DNA of 64,000 bases. It comes from Arcticibacter pallidicorallinus (lineage in GTDB: Bacteria > Bacteroidota > Bacteroidia > Sphingobacteriales > Sphingobacteriaceae). Made by a program: the position numbers and the translations under genes. Under the pieces are notes generated by a model. It was not told where the DNA came from, searched no databases, and was given only the letters and a program-made list of their open reading frames with translations. Location: assembly GCF_003002875.1 (NCBI RefSeq), contig NZ_PVTH01000006.1:186001-250000 (forward strand). The letters run 5' to 3'. Shown in pieces: positions 36,231-45,910 of the stretch; the first letter of the stretch is position 1, and each line of letters starts with the position of its first letter.

Positions 36231-36716
36231 ATGGTATCAAGATCAGTCATTGCCTGCTGTCACACCCTATTAGAAAAAAACCTGACCATCTCTTTCGCCG
36301 AAAGCGTTACTACGGGAAAACTGATATACGATTTTAGTTCAGTTCCCGATTGCGGAAAAATCCTGAAAGGCTCAATAGTATGCTACGACGCATCTGTAAA
36401 GCAGGAGCTATTTAAAATTAGCGAGGAAATCATCGAAAAATACACACCTGAATCTCAGGAAGTTACTCGTCTCCTGGCTGACGGTTTAAAAAGGCTGATG
36501 CCCGCCGACATAATCGTTGCGGTAACAGGGCTGGCTTCCCCTGGAGGCAGTGAGTCTCCCGAAAAGCCGGTCGGAACAATATTTGTGAATGGATACATCA
36601 AACAGAAAGCATGGATGACCAGGCTATACTTCGAGGGTAGCCCCGACGAAATCATCGCCCAAACTTCCGATGCGATTGCCAGCATTCTCCTCGACGAGCT
36701 GACTAAGCTTCACTGA
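36231..36716 (+). CDS. pncC: CinA-C/PncC nicotinamide-nucleotide amidohydrolase
   Basis: 161 residues, a stand-alone CinA C-terminal domain. SFAESVTTGKL, GSIVCYDASVK and AVTGLASPGGSESPEKPVGTI are the characteristic motifs; the Ser in AES and the GPGG-like loop are at the active site. The enzyme deamidates nicotinamide mononucleotide to nicotinate mononucleotide and feeds it back to NAD synthesis. pncA and nadK elsewhere in the window serve the same pathway. ATG start, divergent from the PfkB-family gene. Its 3' end overlaps the dCMP deaminase gene by 14 bp. Confidence 0.85.
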   Translation: MVSRSVIACCHTLLEKNLTISFAESVTTGKLIYDFSSVPDCGKILKGSIVCYDASVKQELFKISEEIIEKYTPESQEVTRLLADGLKRLMPADIIVAVTGLASPGGSESPEKPVGTIFVNGYIKQKAWMTRLYFEGSPDEIIAQTSDAIASILLDELTKLH

Positions 36717-37167
36717 TTTGTAAGGTCTCCACACCGAAACGGTTCAGAAAATCTACACCCTCATCATTGGCAAGGCCCTTGTATGCGGCATAAGAGTTCC
36801 TGTACAATACTTTTTTTATACCAGAAGAAAAGATCAATCGGGCGCAGGGCAGGCAGGGTGAAAGCGTTACATACAAGGTCGACCCCTCCAGGTCTGCACC
36901 ATTTTTTGAGGCATACAATATCGCGTTCTCTTCAGCATGCAGGGCCAGTGAACAGCTTCCCTTTGCATCCCGCGCACAGCCGGTCTCTGGGAATTCCTCA
37001 TCACAGTTATGGGTTCCGGCAGGAGGACCGTTATACCCTATAGAAATGATTCGTGTATCCTTGGTCAGCACGGCGCCGACCTGCGCCTTTACACAGTGAG
37101 ACCGCTGTGCAAGCTCAGTCGCCAGATTCATAAATATACTTTCGAAACTCGGTCTCTCTGTTTTCAT
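36703..37167 (-). CDS. Deoxycytidylate (dCMP) deaminase
   Basis: 154 residues. The zinc site is visible as LHAEENAILYA and LSPCLPCARLI, with the catalytic Glu in HAEEN. NGPPAGTHNCDEE with its extra Cys is the dCMP-deaminase-specific insertion that distinguishes it from cytidine and tRNA deaminases. It converts dCMP to dUMP for thymidylate synthesis. ComE-type relatives are similar, but no DNA-uptake gene is near. A possible promoter box lies at 37223-37230. Confidence 0.9.
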   Translation of the reverse strand: MKTERPSFESIFMNLATELAQRSHCVKAQVGAVLTKDTRIISIGYNGPPAGTHNCDEEFPETGCARDAKGSCSLALHAEENAILYASKNGADLEGSTLYVTLSPCLPCARLIFSSGIKKVLYRNSYAAYKGLANDEGVDFLNRFGVETLQISEA

Positions 37168-37222
37168 CTGAACAATAAATAAAACATTCCTGCGTATATG
37201 AGTAGTCTATTCTAACTCCTTT

Positions 37223-37230
37223 CAAAAATA
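37223..37230 (-). promoter_or_regulatory. Possible promoter -7 box of the dCMP deaminase gene (TATTTTTG)
   Basis: Exact TANNTTTG match on the minus strand, 55 nt before the ATG at 37167. The region is AT-rich and no TTG element is visible at the expected spacing, so it is weak. Confidence 0.35.
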
Positions 37231-37300
37231 ATTTAATTTATAATACTGCTGGGATATTATGAGGTTTTTTGGATATTCGCACACTTCCAACCACTAATAG

Positions 37301-37915
37301 ATGCTTGAAACAATTATTTCTGGTATAGGACTTGGCATAGTTCTTTCTTTTGCAACTGGACCGGTTTTTTTCGCTCTTTTAAAGACTAGCATTGAAAAAG
37401 GCTTTCATGCAGGCATTTCCCTTGCGGGAGGTGTACTTATGAGCGATGTAATTTACGTATCGCTAGCCCTTTATGGCTCTTCCTTCATCCAGTTTGAAAA
37501 CGAATACCGTTATGTGATCGGACTCACCGGCGCGGCGGTTATGATGGGCATAGGCTTCTTCTATCTTCTGAAAAAAGTCAAAATCAACTACGATAATATC
37601 ACTTCCACCAAAAGAAACACGGGCTACTTCTTCAAAGGTTTCCTGATGTGTATCTTCAATCCATCACTCTTAATCTACTGGATCACCGTAACCAGCAGCA
37701 TTATCTCCGTTACCGGCGAAATACAAGCCCAACAGATCTTTCCCTTCTTCGGTTCCATCCTCATCACACAGTTCAGCATGGATTCCGTCAAAGCCTATTA
37801 CGCAAACAAACTACGCTATAAAATAAAAGAGAGAACCATCGTACTCTTAAACAGAGTAGCGGGTTCTCTCATTATGATTTTTGCTTTGAAGCTTATATAT
37901 GATCTGCTGTCCTAA
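37301..37915 (+). CDS. LysE family amino-acid exporter
   Basis: 204 residues with about six transmembrane helices. The N-terminal IGLGIVLSFATGPVFFALLK has the conserved GP of the LysE/RhtB fold, and FNPSLLIYWI is the typical NP-containing helix 4 motif. These proteins export lysine, threonine, homoserine or other amino acids; specificity is not visible. Inner membrane. The lysine biosynthetic genes are 15 kb away, so no operon link. It stops 12 bp short of the convergent PurF-like gene, with no hairpin between. Confidence 0.85.
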   Translation: MLETIISGIGLGIVLSFATGPVFFALLKTSIEKGFHAGISLAGGVLMSDVIYVSLALYGSSFIQFENEYRYVIGLTGAAVMMGIGFFYLLKKVKINYDNITSTKRNTGYFFKGFLMCIFNPSLLIYWITVTSSIISVTGEIQAQQIFPFFGSILITQFSMDSVKAYYANKLRYKIKERTIVLLNRVAGSLIMIFALKLIYDLLS

Positions 37916-37927
37916 CGGAACGCGAAC

Positions 37928-39829
37928 TTAAACGTAAGCTCTCTGATTCTTCCCTTCCATCCAGTTCATGAAGGCCTTGTTCACCACCTTATTACCACCT
38001 GGAGTAGGATAATTACCTGAGAAATACCAGTCTCCCAAATGATCCGGACACGCTTTATGTAAATTATCCAGCGTCTGATAGATTACCTCAACTTTAGCAT
38101 TTATCTCTTTCGGAGATATGATCTGAGCTATCTTGGCCGATATCTCATCATCAGTAAATGGCGCATATATTGCCTTTATAAAGTTTTCCTGCTTCTCTTT
38201 TCCATCCAACACAGCCTGCTGACATTTTTCATAGGTTTCATATATAACATTCTCCCTGCCCGTCTCTTTCAGCAAAGCTATCGCGGCTTCAAACGCCACA
38301 AATTCGCCCATCCTCGACATATCTATACCGTAGCAGTCAGGATACCTGATCTGCGGAGCAGACGAAACCACAACGATTTGTTTAGGTTTAAGACGATCAA
38401 GGATTTTCAGAATACTCTGCTTCAGCGTCGTTCCTCTTACGATCGAATCGTCCAGCACCACCAGATTATCAGCATGGGCGTTTACAAGGCCATAAGTAGT
38501 ATCGTAAACATGGGACACCATATCCTGCCTGTCGGCATCCTGGGTAATAAACGTACGAAGCTTAACATCCTTAATCGCAATCTTTTCAACGCGGGGAGCA
38601 ATACTCAGCACTTCTTCAAGCTCAGCATCAGAAATTTTATCGCTTCTTTTCAGCAGCGTATCTTTCTGATAACGTTTGATGTATTTATGCAAACCCTCAA
38701 CCATCCCGTAAAAAGCTACTTCAGCAGTATTTGGAATGAAAGAGAATACCGTATTCTTTAAGTCATGATCAACAGCGTCAAGGATCTGCGGACAAAGTAG
38801 TCTTCCCAGCTGCTTACGCTCACGGTAAATAGATGCGTCACTTCCTCTTGAAAAATAGATTCTCTCGAAAGAACATGACTTCTGCACTTCAGGCTCGCGA
38901 AACATCTCCTCTGAAACCTGTCCGTTCTTCTTAACGATCAGCGCATGTCCGGGCTTTATCTCCTTCACAGCGTCTATCGGAATGTTAAATGCTGTCTGAA
39001 TCGCAGGACGCTCAGATGCCGCCACTACTATCTCGTCATCCTGATAATAATAGGCCGGACGAATTCCTGAAGGATCGCGCATCACAAATGCATCGCCATG
39101 CCCAAAGATCCCTTCTATCGTATAGCCTCCGTCCCAGGTCTTTGCAGAACGCTTAAGAATTTTCGCAACATCAATATTATCGGCAATCAGCCTGCTGATC
39201 TCTGCATTAGTATGTCCTTCATGCTTAAACTGATCAAAAAGCTGCTGATTTTCGTCATCCAGAAAATGACCGATCTTTTCGAGAACCGTCACGGTATCTG
39301 CACGCTCTTTCGGATGCTGCCCCAGCTCAAATAACTGATCCAGCAGCTCGTCAACATTGGTCATGTTGAAGTTACCGGCAATCACCAGGTTTCTGCTCAT
39401 CCAGTTGTTCTGACGCAGAAAAGGATGACAGTTTTCTACACTGTTCTTACCGTGGGTACCATAGCGCAGGTGCCCCATCAATACCTCGCCTGTAAAACTT
39501 ACGTTTTCTTTTAGCCACTCAGCATTCTGAAATAGTTCCGGAACACTTTGAATATCTGCGAACTTTTTCTGCACATATTCAAATACCTCAGACACCGCTG
39601 TAGAACCCATAGCCCGGTAGCGGCTGATGTATCGGTTTCCTGGCGTCACATCGAGCTTAATGGTCGCAATCCCGGCGCCGTCCTGGCCTCGGTTATGCTG
39701 TTTCTCCATCAATAGGTACAATTTATTCAAGCCGTATAAGGCCGTACCATATTTTTGCTGATAAAAAGAAAGGGGTTTTAATAGACGAATGAATGCTATT
39801 CCGCACTCATGTTTTATTGCTTCGCTCAT
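37928..39829 (-). CDS. Amidophosphoribosyltransferase-like class II glutamine amidotransferase (long form)
   Basis: 633 residues, about 130 longer than typical PurF (near 500). The N-terminal nucleophile is Cys9 after an 8-residue leader (IKHECGIAF), with NRGQDGAGIA and GHLRYGTHG of the glutaminase domain. The phosphoribosyltransferase domain has the PRPP loop VVLDDSIVRGTTLKQSI. Extra sequence lies between residues 350 and 450 and in the C-terminal 70 residues. It should convert PRPP and glutamine to phosphoribosylamine, the first step of purine synthesis, but Bacteroidota often carry a second, shorter PurF, so this may be a paralogue. A promoter box is just upstream. Confidence 0.8.
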   Translation of the reverse strand: MSEAIKHECGIAFIRLLKPLSFYQQKYGTALYGLNKLYLLMEKQHNRGQDGAGIATIKLDVTPGNRYISRYRAMGSTAVSEVFEYVQKKFADIQSVPELFQNAEWLKENVSFTGEVLMGHLRYGTHGKNSVENCHPFLRQNNWMSRNLVIAGNFNMTNVDELLDQLFELGQHPKERADTVTVLEKIGHFLDDENQQLFDQFKHEGHTNAEISRLIADNIDVAKILKRSAKTWDGGYTIEGIFGHGDAFVMRDPSGIRPAYYYQDDEIVVAASERPAIQTAFNIPIDAVKEIKPGHALIVKKNGQVSEEMFREPEVQKSCSFERIYFSRGSDASIYRERKQLGRLLCPQILDAVDHDLKNTVFSFIPNTAEVAFYGMVEGLHKYIKRYQKDTLLKRSDKISDAELEEVLSIAPRVEKIAIKDVKLRTFITQDADRQDMVSHVYDTTYGLVNAHADNLVVLDDSIVRGTTLKQSILKILDRLKPKQIVVVSSAPQIRYPDCYGIDMSRMGEFVAFEAAIALLKETGRENVIYETYEKCQQAVLDGKEKQENFIKAIYAPFTDDEISAKIAQIISPKEINAKVEVIYQTLDNLHKACPDHLGDWYFSGNYPTPGGNKVVNKAFMNWMEGKNQRAYV

Positions 39830-39847
39830 GGAATATCAATGAGCCCG

Positions 39848-39855
39848 CAAAATTA
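39848..39855 (-). promoter_or_regulatory. Promoter -7 box of the PurF-like gene (TAATTTTG)
   Basis: Exact TANNTTTG match on the minus strand, 18 nt before the ATG at 39829. No TTG element is obvious at -33. It lies in the 86-bp gap after nuoN, so the PurF-like gene is probably transcribed separately from the nuo operon. Confidence 0.5.
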
Positions 39856-39915
39856 GAACATTTAAGGTAATAATGAAGTTAAATATCAAAAGATGACACA
39901 ACTCTAAACATCTAA

Positions 39916-41412
39916 TTACACCAGCATCCCTGGCATGATGCCCCAAACCAATAACAGCATGGTCAGAACAACTGCGATATAAGTGAGAAAGTCACGCTTC
40001 GGCGTCATGTTCTCCATTTTCTCAGAACTTCGCAGAAAAGCATTTAACGGGATTTTGAAGTAGTAAAATAAAGAAACAACCGTTGTGATGGCAGCTACAA
40101 TCAATAGAAGCAGCAACCAAACCGAGCTCGTTGACGAATACTGCTCAATAGCTGCCGTAAAAATAAGAACCTTTCCGATAAAGCCGGCCAGCGGCGGCAG
40201 GCCCGTGAGCGACATGAGTATCACCACAAAGCAAACCATCTCGAGCGTAAATTTTCTGCCCAGTCCTTTGTAGTCTGAGATGTTGATGGCACCCGAGCCC
40301 TCTTCAATCTTAGCGGCAAAAATGAATGCGGCCATATTCATAATCGCGTACATCATCAGGTAAAAAATTAGAGCTTTTACTCCGTTTGCAGAGTGCACTA
40401 CCACAGCCATCATCAACAAACCAGTATGTCCAATTGACGAATAGGCAAGCATCCTTTTTACGTTGTCCTGCCAAATGGCTGCAAAATTCCCAACAATCAT
40501 CGAGCTGATACCTATAAGCGAAAGTACCGGCATAAAATCAAACACTGTTGCGTGGCCATTAGCTTGAAAAGCATAATACGGATCAAGGAAACGAAGTAGG
40601 ATCGCAAAACCGGCGAGCTTGGGTCCTGTAGAAAGGAACGCCGTTACCGGAAGAGGTGCCCCCTCGTACACGTCAGGACTCCAAAAGTGAAGCGGGACAA
40701 AAGACAACTTAAAGCCTATTCCGACCAACACCAGGATAACAGCGATGGCAACCGCAGCCTGCGGCATCTCCGATAATCCATTCATAAAGGCTGGGTTTGA
40801 CAATATCAGCGTACCCGTAAAAGCATACAGAAGAGATATTCCATATAGCATAATCGCTGAACAAACACCCCCGAACAAGGCATATTTCATAGCAGCTTCC
40901 GATTGCCTGGGACTATCAGATACATAACCCACCATCAGATAAGAAACGATGGAGATCATCTCTATGGAAAGATAGATCATCAGCAGACCAGACGACATCG
41001 CCATCAGATTTAGTCCCAGAAGCACCCCCGGCAACAGCAGATATAGATCGCCCGGACCTTTTACGTGGTCTTGCAAGCGTGTATTTCCCCGTATAAAAAG
41101 TGCATATACAAGCACTATTCCGCTAAATAATATTTTAAAGATGCCAGCTACCCTATCAATCGTGAGGGATCCATGAAAGAGACGTAAAGGTTCGCTTAGG
41201 GCTTGAAACTGCAATACACTAAAAAAAAGCGATACCGCTATTCCAGCTATTCCCACGCCGAGCGTATATACTGACTTTTTTCCCGGGAAGAAGAGGTCGG
41301 TAACAATCACACAAACGAAAGTCGCTATAAGCACGATCTCCGGAAGAAAGTAAGGAATTCCCTCCCGGATACTTTGCATGAGCGATGGTACCTGACTTGC
41401 AAACTCGTTCAT
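39916..41412 (-). CDS. nuoN: NADH-quinone oxidoreductase subunit N
   Basis: 498 residues with about 14 membrane helices of the antiporter-like fold. KLSFVPLHFWSPDVYEGAPLPV and NVKRMLAYSSIGHTGL contain the conserved proton-channel Lys and His of NuoN/L/M. As the innermost of the three antiporter-like subunits, it joins the NuoJ/K side of the membrane arm in complex I. Inner membrane. ATG start, 1 bp after the nuoM stop. It is the last nuo gene of this cluster. Confidence 0.95.
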   Translation of the reverse strand: MNEFASQVPSLMQSIREGIPYFLPEIVLIATFVCVIVTDLFFPGKKSVYTLGVGIAGIAVSLFFSVLQFQALSEPLRLFHGSLTIDRVAGIFKILFSGIVLVYALFIRGNTRLQDHVKGPGDLYLLLPGVLLGLNLMAMSSGLLMIYLSIEMISIVSYLMVGYVSDSPRQSEAAMKYALFGGVCSAIMLYGISLLYAFTGTLILSNPAFMNGLSEMPQAAVAIAVILVLVGIGFKLSFVPLHFWSPDVYEGAPLPVTAFLSTGPKLAGFAILLRFLDPYYAFQANGHATVFDFMPVLSLIGISSMIVGNFAAIWQDNVKRMLAYSSIGHTGLLMMAVVVHSANGVKALIFYLMMYAIMNMAAFIFAAKIEEGSGAINISDYKGLGRKFTLEMVCFVVILMSLTGLPPLAGFIGKVLIFTAAIEQYSSTSSVWLLLLLIVAAITTVVSLFYYFKIPLNAFLRSSEKMENMTPKRDFLTYIAVVLTMLLLVWGIMPGMLV

Positions 41413-41413
41413 A

Positions 41414-43015
41414 TTATTTCAGATTAACTAGACGAATCAGTTCAAGCACAGAAGCGTTCATTTTATCAAAAGCCAGAGACGGCATAATACCCAGCACCAG
41501 TGCGAAAGACGTCAAAATACACAGCACAGTCAACTCTCTCGGGTTGACATCAGTAAGAAGCGCCTTCCATTTATCGCCTCCCATTAGTCTCGTTTCTCCA
41601 AAGAACATCCTTTGCAACGTCCAGAGGAAGTAGCAGGCACTCAGGAATATTCCGATAGAGCCGCAAACAGCCATCCATCTCGGAAGGAGCCCGTTTATCG
41701 ACGATGAGTTAAACGCCCCAATTAAACTAAAAGCCTCCGCTATAAATGCCGAAAAGCCCGGCAACCCCAGCGAGGCAAAGAAAGCGATCATGATGAAAGC
41801 GGTGTACCGAGGCATGATCAGCGCAAGTCCTCTAAAATTAGGTATCGAGCGGTCATGCACCCTGGAGTAGATCACCCCCACCAGAAAAAACAACATCGAT
41901 GAGAGAAAACCGTGACTAATCATCTGCATCATCGCTCCGCTGATTCCTTCCGCAGTAACGGAAGCTATTCCCAGGAGCACGAAACCCATATGCGATACCG
42001 AAGAATAAGCGATCATCCTCTTGAGGTCTTTCTGAGCAAGGGCATTCAATGCACCATAGAGAATAGAAATCACACCAATAAGTCCCAACCACCACGCTGA
42101 CTGAACCGCCGCATCGGGAAATATACTCACACAAGCCCTCAAAATTCCATATCCCCCAATCTTCAACAGGATACCTGCAAGTATGATCGATACAGGTGTC
42201 GGAGCTTCCACGTGCGCATCCGGTAGCCAGGTATGCAACGGAACAATAGGAACCTTGATAGCAAAGGCTATAAAAAGCACAATAAATCCTATCAGTCGCG
42301 CGGAGATTCCAAAAAACTCAGCATTAGCCAATGCGGAAAAAATAGAACCATCAACGTAGTTCTTTGGATCCATCATACTCAGCATGTTGAATGTATGATT
42401 GCCCGTAACCGGATCTGTCACCGAAAAGTACAGCCCAATAATCACCAGCAGCATAAATACCGAGCCGAATAGGGTATACAGGAAAAACTTGATAGCAGCA
42501 TATTCCCGGCGTATTCCTCCCCACATCCCGATCAGGAAGTAAAGCGGTAATAACATCAACTCATAGAAAATATAAAACAGGAAGAAGTCTAAAGCCGAAA
42601 AGACACCCAAGACAGCCGTGTCCAGTAATAAGAACAGCGCAAAGTACCCTTTCAGGTTAACTTTAATCTCCCAGGACGCAATTAATGCTACCAGCATGAC
42701 GATGGATGTCAGCACCAGAAACGGCATTGATAAGCCATCTATCCCCAGGAAGTAATCAATCTGCAGCTTACCCATCGCACCGAGATTCAAGTTTATCCAG
42801 GGCACACGTTCCACCAATTGAAACTTCGCTTCTGTATCCACTCCTGAATAGACGTCTCCATTGAAGTTCAGATAAATATAAGCGCTTATCAATACCTGGA
42901 TACACACCGCAGCCAGCGCCACATATTTATAGCTGTTCCTTGCGGATGCAGGAATGATGAGAATCAGGAGCCCTGCCAGCAAAGGCAGGAAAATTAATAT
43001 CGAAAGCAAACTCAT
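41414..43015 (-). CDS. nuoM: NADH-quinone oxidoreductase subunit M
   Basis: 533 residues, about 14 helices. LLLDTAVLGVFSALDFFLFYIFYE has the conserved Glu, KVPIVPLHTWLPDAHVEAP and DLKRMIAYSSVSHMGFVLLG have the channel Lys and His. It is the middle antiporter-like proton-pumping subunit of the complex I membrane arm. ATG overlaps the nuoL TGA as ATGA, showing translational coupling. Confidence 0.96.
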   Translation of the reverse strand: MSLLSILIFLPLLAGLLILIIPASARNSYKYVALAAVCIQVLISAYIYLNFNGDVYSGVDTEAKFQLVERVPWINLNLGAMGKLQIDYFLGIDGLSMPFLVLTSIVMLVALIASWEIKVNLKGYFALFLLLDTAVLGVFSALDFFLFYIFYELMLLPLYFLIGMWGGIRREYAAIKFFLYTLFGSVFMLLVIIGLYFSVTDPVTGNHTFNMLSMMDPKNYVDGSIFSALANAEFFGISARLIGFIVLFIAFAIKVPIVPLHTWLPDAHVEAPTPVSIILAGILLKIGGYGILRACVSIFPDAAVQSAWWLGLIGVISILYGALNALAQKDLKRMIAYSSVSHMGFVLLGIASVTAEGISGAMMQMISHGFLSSMLFFLVGVIYSRVHDRSIPNFRGLALIMPRYTAFIMIAFFASLGLPGFSAFIAEAFSLIGAFNSSSINGLLPRWMAVCGSIGIFLSACYFLWTLQRMFFGETRLMGGDKWKALLTDVNPRELTVLCILTSFALVLGIMPSLAFDKMNASVLELIRLVNLK

Positions 43016-45063
43016 ATAGCTGCAGTGTAGTATTTAAAAATAAAAAGTGTCAATATAATGATCAGCATCGTAACAAGATAATGCTGCAGGCGTCCTGTTT
43101 GAAAATGGCGAACGAAGTTTCCCACAACGCCTGCCAGGTATCCCGAAAAGTTTACCAGTCCGTCAACCACATACCGGTCGATCCACCGTGAACCAGCCGC
43201 CAGCCGCCTTCCCAGCGCGCCTGCTGTGTTGACCAGCCCATCTACAATATGGCGATCAATCCAGTATAGCAATCCGGCGAAGCGAGTAGTTCCGCTTACC
43301 AGTACCGACGAATAAAACCGGTCGATATGCCATTGATCCTGTGAAAACTTAAACAATACGCTTCGGCTGTAATCGGGTGCTTTAGCTGTCGCCGCATACC
43401 ACCTGTAACACAGGCAGATCAACGCAATAGAAATCAGATTTACCGCTGCCGGCACAACAGTATGGAAGGCGTTAACACGCGTCATACTATCAATTTGTGG
43501 AAAACCCTGCAGTATCCAGGCGTCTTCAAACAGCAGGGGATGGAAAGAAAACACTGGAAACAAACAAAAAACACTGAGAATAACCAGCACATATCTCATC
43601 GCTGCGTGAGCCTCATGCACATGACCTCCTGTCAATGCCGAAAGCCTGAACTCGCCAAAGAAAACCTTGAAGATCAGTCGCGATATATAAAACGCCGTTA
43701 GCCAGGATGTGATCATCGCCGAAACGGGGATCAGCCTATGCCAGCCAGCGGAGCCTTCTGCCCATTCAAATGACTGGATCAGGATCGCGTCTTTCGAAAG
43801 ATATCCGGATGTGAGAGGCAGGGCCACGAGAGCCAGAGATCCTATTGCCATGGTGATGAAGGTGACGGGCATATGCTTTCTTAGCCCACCCATATTCCGA
43901 ATGTCCTGGGGATCAAAATCCTTGCCCGACTTCTCTTTCAGATGCGCCATCTCATGAATAATCGCACCGGCCGCCAGGAACAGCAGGCACTTGAAAAATG
44001 CATGCGTCACCAGGTGAAACAGCGCGGAACCTGAAGCACCCACTCCCATGGCAAGCATCATAAAACCGAGCTGTGAGATCGTAGAATAAGCCAGAATACG
44101 CTTAATGTCGTTCTGCGTCAAAGCAATAGTAGCGGCCATAAATGCGGTAAAAGCTCCTATCGAAGCAATAACAAGTAGTACCGTATCGTCAAAGAGGGGA
44201 TAAACGCGTGCAATTAAAAAAACTCCTGCTGCAACCATCGTCGCGGCGTGAATAAGAGAAGACACGGAAGTCGGCCCTTCCATCGCGTCCGGCAGCCAGG
44301 TATGAAGAGGAAACTGTGCAGACTTAGCCACCGCAGCCAGAAAAAAAACAATACCTGCTGTGGTCAGCCATTCCGCGGGCATACTGCCCGCACTACCGAT
44401 CCATGAGCCACCCGAAACAACCGCAGCCTTTACAAGGCCATCGGCCCCAAATAGCCGTGTAACATCAAGCGTTTGAAATTGTGAGAAAAGGATCATGATA
44501 CCGATCAGAAAACCAAGGTCTCCCAACCTATTCATAATAAAGGCCTTTTTATTCGCGCGAACAGCCGTACTGCGCGTAAACCAAAAACCGATCAGCAGGT
44601 AAGAAGAGAACCCAACCAGCTCCCAGAACATGTATATCAGCAAAAGATTATCAACGATCACCAATCCGAGCATAGAAAAACAGAACAGACCGAGATAAGC
44701 CCAGTAGCGGCGGATATAGGGGTCGCCCTGCATGTATTTCGTAGAATAAATATTGACCAGCAAGGCAATGCCCGACACTAGCAGCAGCATGAGAACTGAC
44801 AGATTGTTCAGTAATACCCCTACCTGCAGTTCCCAACTGCCGATGGTAAACCAACTGAACTGCTCATGTATAGCAGGTCCATTCCAAACCTGCATAAACA
44901 GAATAAACGACAGAATCAGACTCAGGCTTATGTTACATATGGCGAAAGCCCCACCACGGATTACATTCCCGCGGAAGATCAGGCTCCCGAAAAACGTCAG
45001 CAAAGGCATAACTGCTATAAGCAGGGAGATGAATACAATATTTTCAGATATAAGTGCCTCCAA
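43012..45063 (-). CDS. nuoL: NADH-quinone oxidoreductase subunit L
   Basis: 683 residues with a TTG start at 45063, 2 nt after the nuoK stop; the next in-frame ATG would cut into the first membrane helix. It has SAQFPLHTWLPDAMEGPTSVSSL and DIKRILAYSTISQLGFM, then the long C-terminal extension with the lateral helix typical of NuoL. It is the distal proton-pumping subunit of complex I. The C-terminal 100 residues contain two near-repeats of WIDR-x-VDGLVN (about residues 600 and 630), probably from local duplication. Confidence 0.95.
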   Translation of the reverse strand: MEALISENIVFISLLIAVMPLLTFFGSLIFRGNVIRGGAFAICNISLSLILSFILFMQVWNGPAIHEQFSWFTIGSWELQVGVLLNNLSVLMLLLVSGIALLVNIYSTKYMQGDPYIRRYWAYLGLFCFSMLGLVIVDNLLLIYMFWELVGFSSYLLIGFWFTRSTAVRANKKAFIMNRLGDLGFLIGIMILFSQFQTLDVTRLFGADGLVKAAVVSGGSWIGSAGSMPAEWLTTAGIVFFLAAVAKSAQFPLHTWLPDAMEGPTSVSSLIHAATMVAAGVFLIARVYPLFDDTVLLVIASIGAFTAFMAATIALTQNDIKRILAYSTISQLGFMMLAMGVGASGSALFHLVTHAFFKCLLFLAAGAIIHEMAHLKEKSGKDFDPQDIRNMGGLRKHMPVTFITMAIGSLALVALPLTSGYLSKDAILIQSFEWAEGSAGWHRLIPVSAMITSWLTAFYISRLIFKVFFGEFRLSALTGGHVHEAHAAMRYVLVILSVFCLFPVFSFHPLLFEDAWILQGFPQIDSMTRVNAFHTVVPAAVNLISIALICLCYRWYAATAKAPDYSRSVLFKFSQDQWHIDRFYSSVLVSGTTRFAGLLYWIDRHIVDGLVNTAGALGRRLAAGSRWIDRYVVDGLVNFSGYLAGVVGNFVRHFQTGRLQHYLVTMLIIILTLFIFKYYTAAI

Positions 45064-45065
45064 AA

Positions 45066-45371
45066 CTAGTCCCTCAGCTGATCAATGGTGGTCGGATCAA
45101 TATTTTTATGGTACGTATAAACATTCAGTATGATGGCCAGCGACACAGCAACCGTTGCAGCAGCCAGGACAATAGCAAATAAAGCAAACATTTGTCCGCC
45201 CATAACCTGCTTATCATACTTGCCAAAGGCTACCAGATTCAGTATTGCTGCGTTCAGCATAAACTCAATACCGATCAATATCATGATGGCGTTGCGCTTC
45301 GATAGCACAGCGTAAAGGCCTATACAAAAGAGAAGGCCGCTGATGAGCATAAAATGAGATAATGGTATCAT
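45066..45371 (-). CDS. nuoK: NADH-quinone oxidoreductase subunit K
   Basis: 101 residues and three membrane helices, as usual for NuoK. IGIEFMLNAAILNLVAFG holds the conserved Glu of helix 2, and FALFAIVLAAATVAVSLAI the Glu-poor third helix. With NuoJ it forms part of the proton path near the quinone site. ATG overlaps the nuoJ TGA (ATGA). Confidence 0.95.
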   Translation of the reverse strand: MIPLSHFMLISGLLFCIGLYAVLSKRNAIMILIGIEFMLNAAILNLVAFGKYDKQVMGGQMFALFAIVLAAATVAVSLAIILNVYTYHKNIDPTTIDQLRD

Positions 45372-45910
45372 TGCTTCTTTGTTCTTCTTGCCAGATGAGC
45401 TGCTCCGATTAAAGCCATCATCAATAGGACCGAAATAATCTCAAACGGAATGAGGTAGCGTGTCATCAAGTTTATTCCTATTGCATGAATCGTATTATCA
45501 CTGGCAACTAAAGTATTATTCCCCGCATTCCTGACCCAGCCGATCTCTTCAGGATTTGCCTGATGGATCGTGACAAAGAGTATCAGAAAGAACAACAGCG
45601 AGATCAGCATTCCCGGCAGATGATGCAGGCCGATCAAACTTGTCTTATGTGTGGCACTGGTGTTTAAAATCGTCTTACTGGACAACAAAAACGCAAATAT
45701 CATAAGAACGAGCATTCCTCCGACATATACGATCAGCTGAGTCACCGCGACGAAGTCTGCCAGCGCATAAATAAAAAGGCCCGACATAGCGAACAATGTC
45801 ACAAAGAACAAAAATATAGATCGCACCATATTTCTGTTAAACACTACCATAAAGGCAGAAGACAACACCGTGGCAGCCAGAATATAGAATACAACCTGCT
45901 CTATGTTCAT
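45368..45910 (-). CDS. nuoJ: NADH-quinone oxidoreductase subunit J
   Basis: 180 residues, five membrane helices. LFAMSGLFIYALADFVAVTQ and LIVYVGGMLVLMIFAFLL match the conserved NuoJ helix-3 region with the pi-bulge, whose movement couples quinone reduction to proton pumping. ATG overlaps the nuoI TGA (ATGA), and the gene itself overlaps nuoK. Confidence 0.95.
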   Translation of the reverse strand: MNIEQVVFYILAATVLSSAFMVVFNRNMVRSIFLFFVTLFAMSGLFIYALADFVAVTQLIVYVGGMLVLMIFAFLLSSKTILNTSATHKTSLIGLHHLPGMLISLLFFLILFVTIHQANPEEIGWVRNAGNNTLVASDNTIHAIGINLMTRYLIPFEIISVLLMMALIGAAHLARRTKKQ

